DNA of 32,255 bases from Planctomycetota bacterium (GTDB lineage: Bacteria; Planctomycetota; Planctomycetia; Pirellulales; PNKZ01). Below, piece by piece: positions 28,519-32,255 of this stretch (position 1 is its first letter; each line of letters begins with the position of its first letter). The notes beneath the pieces are model-generated. The model ran no database searches. It saw only the letters and a list, made by a program, of their open reading frames with translations, and had not been told where the DNA came from. The stretch lies in the NCBI GenBank assembly GCA_017303535.1, contig JAFLCO010000012.1:9566-41820 (forward strand). The letters are read 5' to 3'. The position numbers were made by a program, and so were the translations under genes.

Positions 28519-29607
28519 ATGCGTAACGATCGATTGCTCTTTCCGAACAAGCTGTCTCGTCGCGACTTTCTCGCTCGCTCGAGTGCGGCCGCCGTCGCGG
28601 GCTCTGCGCTTGCGAGCGCCGCTCGACCGGCCGTCGCCGCGGATTCGAAGTCGGTGACGATCGGCTCCGGCAAGTGGACGTACACGCTCGACGAATCGTG
28701 GGGAAAGCTGCCGGAAGGAATGACCTACGGTTTCGGTTGCGCCGTCGTCGTCGACGGCCAGGACAGCGTTTACGTCACGAGCCGTTCGGAAAGCCCGTGC
28801 GTCGCCGTGTTCGACAAAGACGGCAAGCTTATGGAAACGTGGAGCAAAGACTTCGCCGACAAGGTTCATTTCAGTACGGCCCAGGTCAAGGCGACGGCCC
28901 ACGGCTTGTACTGGAGCAAAGAGCCCGAAGGCGAATTCTTCTACTTCACGGAAAACGTGAATAAGGCCAACGGGGACGGGGCTCGCGTTTACAAAACCGA
29001 TCTCGCCGGCAAGGTGCTTTACGAACTCGGCAAGAACGTGCAGGCCGGCTCGGCCTCGCAGCCGTTTGAGTTCACGAACCCGACGGACGTGGCGGTCGCT
29101 CCCAACGGCGACATCTACATCGTCGACGGCTACGGCAGTCAACTCGTTTACCGGTTCGACAAGAACTTCAAGCACCTGAAGACGATCGGCGGCCCCGGTG
29201 CGGAGCACGGCAAGTTCAAGACCTGCCACGGGGTTTGGGTTAGCACGCTCGGCGCCGAGCCCGAGGTGTACATCGCGGATCGGGCCAACGGTCGGCTCGA
29301 GGTTTACTCGCTGGATCTTGAGTACAAACGCACCGTGCCCGACATGCGCGCCCCGTGCTGCTTCTATCAACACGCGGGCCATTTGTACGTACCGGAGTTG
29401 AACGCTCGCGTGTCGATCCTCGACGCGAAGGATCAAGTCGTCGCGCAACTCGGCGACGGCAAGGGCCTGAAGAAGGAAGAGGCTGCTCAGCATCCGGAGG
29501 CGTTCTTCACGCCGCACGCTTTGGCGCTCGACAGCCGGGGCGATTTGTACGTCGTCGAATGGCTGCCCGACGGCCGCCCACGGAAATTTAAGCACACGCC
29601 GGCGTAA
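28519..29607 (+). CDS. Tat-exported NHL-type beta-propeller protein
   Basis: From ATG 28519 (CAGGA upstream) the product is 362 residues with a twin-arginine signal, LSRRDFLARSSAAAVAGSAL, and an AVAADS cleavage region. About six NHL-like blades follow: YGFGCAVVVDGQDSVYVTSR, CVAVFDKDGKLMETWSKDF, FTNPTDVAVAPNGDIYIVDG, QLVYRFDKNFKHLKTIGGPG, EVYIADRANGRLEVYSLD and TPHALALDSRGDLYVVEWLP. NHL propellers bind ligands or act as lyases such as the peptidyl-hydroxyglycine lyase; catalytic residues are not identifiable here. It lies 113 nt downstream of the DUF1501 gene in the same direction, and its products would share the periplasm with those of the two preceding genes. Confidence 0.88.
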   Translation: MRNDRLLFPNKLSRRDFLARSSAAAVAGSALASAARPAVAADSKSVTIGSGKWTYTLDESWGKLPEGMTYGFGCAVVVDGQDSVYVTSRSESPCVAVFDKDGKLMETWSKDFADKVHFSTAQVKATAHGLYWSKEPEGEFFYFTENVNKANGDGARVYKTDLAGKVLYELGKNVQAGSASQPFEFTNPTDVAVAPNGDIYIVDGYGSQLVYRFDKNFKHLKTIGGPGAEHGKFKTCHGVWVSTLGAEPEVYIADRANGRLEVYSLDLEYKRTVPDMRAPCCFYQHAGHLYVPELNARVSILDAKDQVVAQLGDGKGLKKEEAAQHPEAFFTPHALALDSRGDLYVVEWLPDGRPRKFKHTPA

Positions 29608-29662
29608 CGCTGCGCGTAAGCATCAATTACCAAGCATCAAATTCCAACAGCAGGCAACTTCG

Positions 29663-31144
29663 ATGACGGCAGCTTTGAATTCTCAACTGACAAAGACCTT
29701 GAGGTCCGGCTTGAGTTGGTTATTGGTGCTTGGCGCTTGGTCATTCTCCTTTTCGGCGACGGCCGCCGAGTTCACGCAGTCCGATGCGACCACGGCCATG
29801 CATCGGGCCGTGGTGTTTTTTCGTACCAAGGTCGGGTATCACGGCGCCTATGGCTATGCCGTGAGCGATGATCTTTCGAAGCGTGAAGGGGAGAATAGGA
29901 TCACGGCGACTCAAGGTTGGGTCGAGCCGCCGGCCACGCCTCAGGTCGGCATGACGTACTTGGAGGCGTACCGTGCGAGCGGCGACAAACTATTGCTCGA
30001 AGCCGCACAAGAATGCGGGGCCGCGCTCCTCGCCACCCAACTCGAAAGCGGCGGCTGGCAGAACCCGATCGAGCTTGATGCCGAGAAGCGGCTGACGCAT
30101 CCGTATCGCAAGAATGCCATGTCCGCGGACGGGGCGAAATCGAAAGTGAAGCGGGAACTTTCGACGCTCGACGACAACAAAACGCAATCGTGCCTTACTT
30201 TTTTGATGCGGCTCGACGCCGAAACCGGCTTCAAGGACGCCGCCCTGCATGAGGCCGTGCTCTTTGGGCTCGATGCCTTGGTGAAGGTGCAATATCCCAA
30301 CGGGGCCTGGCCGCAGCAGTTCGATGCCGCGCCCGAAGCCGCTAAGTTCCCCGTGCTCAAGGCAAGTTATCCCGAGTCGTGGTCGCGGACGTTTCCGAAA
30401 ATCAATTACGTTGATTTCTATACCTTTAACGACGACACGATCACCGACGTCGTCGAACTGATGCTCACTGCCGCCGAAACCTATCAAGAACCGCGCTATA
30501 AGGCGTCGGCCGAGAGGGCCGGCAAATTCATCCTCATGGCGCAGATGCCCGAACCGCAGCCGGGCTGGGCGCAGCAGTACGACCCCGCGATGAATCCGGT
30601 GTGGGCTCGTAAGTTCGAGCCGCCGGCGATCAGCGGAAGCGAGTCTCAGAATATCCTCAAGCTCCTGCTCAGTCTCTATAAGGCGACCGGCGACAAAAAA
30701 TATCTGGAGCCGATTCCGCCGGCGATCACCTGGTTGCGTAGATCAAAGCTCGCCGACGGTCGCATGGCCCGCTTTTATGAATTGCACACGAACAAGCCGC
30801 TGTACTTCACTAAGGACTACGTGCTGACGTACGACGATTCGGACTTGCCGACGCACTACGGCTTCAAGGTCGGCTCCGATTCAATCGACACGGTCGAGAA
30901 CGAGTATAAGAAGCTCGTCGAGAAGGGGATTCCCGCCAAAAAGACGCCGGATCTGTCGAGGCCGACGTTCAGCAAGCGTATCGCCGCCGACGCCGCCCGG
31001 GCCGCCGAAAAGCTCGACGAGCGCGGAGCCTGGGTCGAGGAAGGGAAGCTCAAGAATTACGACGACGCTGGCGAGAAAATTATTACGAGTAGAACGTTCA
31101 TCATGAACTTGCGCGCCTTAGCACGCTGTGCCGGAGCGAAATAA
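29663..31144 (+). CDS. Secreted pectate lyase family protein (PL10-like)
   Basis: This 493-residue protein starts with a hydrophobic export signal (SGLSWLLVLGAWSFSFSATA, ending ATAAE). It has an alpha-helical barrel-like pattern with family blocks: TQGWVEPPATPQVGMTYLEA, ESGGWQNPIELD, LVKVQYPNGAWPQQFDAAP, FYTFNDDTITDVVELMLTA, QMPEPQPGWAQQYDPAMNPV and ARKFEPPAISGSESQNIL. These match the pectic-acid lyase (Pec_lyase, PL10) family as I know it from planctomycetes and cellulolytic bacteria. The predicted reaction is beta-elimination of polygalacturonate outside the cell. The catalytic residues were not individually confirmed. It lies 55 nt after the NHL gene and ends the operon, facing the P-type ATPase gene with an 18-nt gap. 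Confidence 0.82.
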   Translation: MTAALNSQLTKTLRSGLSWLLVLGAWSFSFSATAAEFTQSDATTAMHRAVVFFRTKVGYHGAYGYAVSDDLSKREGENRITATQGWVEPPATPQVGMTYLEAYRASGDKLLLEAAQECGAALLATQLESGGWQNPIELDAEKRLTHPYRKNAMSADGAKSKVKRELSTLDDNKTQSCLTFLMRLDAETGFKDAALHEAVLFGLDALVKVQYPNGAWPQQFDAAPEAAKFPVLKASYPESWSRTFPKINYVDFYTFNDDTITDVVELMLTAAETYQEPRYKASAERAGKFILMAQMPEPQPGWAQQYDPAMNPVWARKFEPPAISGSESQNILKLLLSLYKATGDKKYLEPIPPAITWLRRSKLADGRMARFYELHTNKPLYFTKDYVLTYDDSDLPTHYGFKVGSDSIDTVENEYKKLVEKGIPAKKTPDLSRPTFSKRIAADAARAAEKLDERGAWVEEGKLKNYDDAGEKIITSRTFIMNLRALARCAGAK

Positions 31145-31162
31145 GGCGGCTATGTCCGACGC

Positions 31163-32255
31163 CTAAATGTCGGTCAATTCGCGCGGCGGGTAAGCCGCGC
31201 GCAGCGCGTTGAGCACGGCGATCACGTCGATGACTTCTTGGAAAACGGCCCCGGCGACCGGCGGCAGGTAGCCGGTCGCGGCGAGTCCCATGCCGACGAC
31301 GCTCAGCCCCATACCTGCCAGGGCGCTTTGCAACGCGATGATCCGCATCCGCCGGCCGATGTGCAGTAGTTCGTCGACCTTTTCCAGCGACGTGTCCATC
31401 ACGACGACGTCGGCCGCTTCGCCGGTCACGTCGTTGGCCTGGCCGAACGCCGCGCCGATCGTGGCGGCCGCCAACGCCGGGGCGTCGTTGATGCCGTCGC
31501 CGAGGAATAAGGTCGGTGCCGCGGCCGATTCACGCCGCACGATCTCCACCTTCTCTTCCGGGCTGCGGCCCGCGTGGACTTCACCGATGCCGACTTTGTC
31601 CGCCAAGTAGCGCACCTCGCTCTCGCGGTCGCCGGAAACAAGCATCAGCTTGCGAATCTGATGACGAGGGCCAAGGTGCCGAATGAAGCGGGCTCCGTCG
31701 CGCCGCGGTTCGTCTCGAAAGCGCATCGTGGCGGCGAGCCGGCCGTCGACGAGTACGACGCACTCCATGCCCGGCGCCGCGGGCGGTAATTCGGCGACCA
31801 GCGGCGACGCCTCGGCCGCGAGCATCTTGCGGCTGGTGACCCGTACGCGACGGCCGCCGACGGTGCCGGTCATCCCTTGGCCCGGTGGTTCGGAAACGTC
31901 GCCGGCTTCCGTGATCGTGAGCTTGCGCTCGGCGGCGGCTTTTTCCACGGCGCGGGCCAGCGGATGCTTCGAGTAGCGCTCTAGGCAGCCGGTCAGCCGC
32001 AAGGCTTCGTCTTCGGAAATGCCGGAGGCGACGATAGTCTCCGTCAGTCGCGGCTCCCCGTAGGTGAGCGTGCCGGTCTTGTCAAAAATCATCGTGCGGC
32101 AGAGCGAGAGCTGTTCCAACGCGGCCGGATTCTTAACGATGATTCCGCGCGCCGCGGCCGATGAGACGCTGCCGAGGATCACGACCGGGATCGCGATCAA
32201 CAACGGGCACGGAGTCGCCACGACGAGCACCGCCAAAAACCGCGAAGCTTCGCCA
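31163..32255 (-). CDS. Heavy-metal P1B-type ATPase (partial, N-terminus outside window)
   Basis: The C-terminal 363 residues are present; the gene enters from the right edge in frame ([20 protein letters not shown]). This begins in the metal-binding membrane helix, whose motif is TPC instead of the CPC of copper and zinc pumps. The phosphorylation site [14 protein letters not shown], the P1B-specific His-Pro in [13 protein letters not shown], the nucleotide-binding GQGMTG segment, and [20 protein letters not shown] follow. Two final helices end [23 protein letters not shown]. It should export a transition metal using ATP. TPC is found in the less-characterised P1B-5-like groups, so the metal (iron, nickel or other) is unsure and copper should not be assumed from the copper enzymes in the window. 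Confidence 0.93.
   Translation of the reverse strand, partial: GEASRFLAVLVVATPCPLLIAIPVVILGSVSSAAARGIIVKNPAALEQLSLCRTMIFDKTGTLTYGEPRLTETIVASGISEDEALRLTGCLERYSKHPLARAVEKAAAERKLTITEAGDVSEPPGQGMTGTVGGRRVRVTSRKMLAAEASPLVAELPPAAPGMECVVLVDGRLAATMRFRDEPRRDGARFIRHLGPRHQIRKLMLVSGDRESEVRYLADKVGIGEVHAGRSPEEKVEIVRRESAAAPTLFLGDGINDAPALAAATIGAAFGQANDVTGEAADVVVMDTSLEKVDELLHIGRRMRIIALQSALAGMGLSVVGMGLAATGYLPPVAGAVFQEVIDVIAVLNALRAAYPPRELTDI

Noticed and set aside
31163..32255. Linking the P-type ATPase to the copper operon as its copper exporter
   Set aside because: The membrane motif is TPC rather than the CPC of copper pumps, and the gene is about 16 kb away in the opposite direction.

Overview
The window looks like a chromosomal segment of a planctomycete (Planctomycetota, probably of the Pirellula/Rhodopirellula type). 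It is GC-rich and carries protein families largely confined to that phylum and its relatives: DUF1592-type and DUF1549/DUF1553-type 'planctomycete cytochrome c' proteins, DUF1552 and DUF1501 twin-arginine-exported proteins, YVTN and NHL beta-propellers, a secreted sulfatase and a pectate lyase. All assignments come from reading the sequence; no database was searched.

Layout. 1-271: start of a 3-hydroxyisobutyrate dehydrogenase-like gene running off the left edge. 497-2419: flotillin-like floA and a Gln/Ala/Lys-rich membrane-anchored protein. 2673-2879: a probable decayed sialidase-like 3' end. 2922-4893: a leftward group with an L-fuconolactonase-like amidohydrolase, a DinB-like protein and an RbsD/FucU sugar mutarotase. 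5109-5618: pyridoxamine-phosphate-oxidase-like flavoprotein. 5777-9784: a von Willebrand A membrane protein and a sulfatase. 10018-10446: small membrane protein. 10823-14902: a two-gene copper-enzyme operon. 15708-20580: DUF1592/DUF1552/YVTN-propeller operon. 20721-23513: uracil phosphoribosyltransferase, ECF sigma factor, small membrane protein and MscS-like channel. 23602-24087: a basic protein with a histone-H1-like tail. 24281-31144: DUF1549-DUF1553/DUF1501/NHL-propeller/pectate lyase operon. 31163-32255: a P-type metal ATPase truncated by the right edge.

Most unusual content. (1) The copper operon encodes a multicopper oxidase fused to a peroxiredoxin-like thiol domain, followed 3 nt later by a tyrosinase with an amicyanin-like cupredoxin in front and what looks like a dodecin-like tail behind. 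Both products are predicted to be exported. (2) A family of short hairpins recurs at least a dozen times, mostly just 3' of stop codons. Most share a TTTAGCC/ATAGCCCC edge, and paired stem changes preserve base pairing between copies. Two pairs are arranged head to head like REPINs. (3) Five copies of (G)GTGCGTAC(AT) form two perfect hairpins at 15699-15782. The probable start codon of the DUF1592 gene is the first triplet of one loop.

How the genes may fit together. Sulfatase, pectate lyase, the fucose-type enzymes and the sialidase remnant suggest degradation of sulfated or acidic polysaccharides. The two cytochrome-type operons pair large exported haem-motif proteins with Tat-exported partners and beta-propellers and probably act in the periplasm on undefined substrates. 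The copper operon suggests oxidation of phenolic compounds or copper handling outside the cytoplasm. No tRNA, rRNA, CRISPR array, transposase or phage gene was seen.
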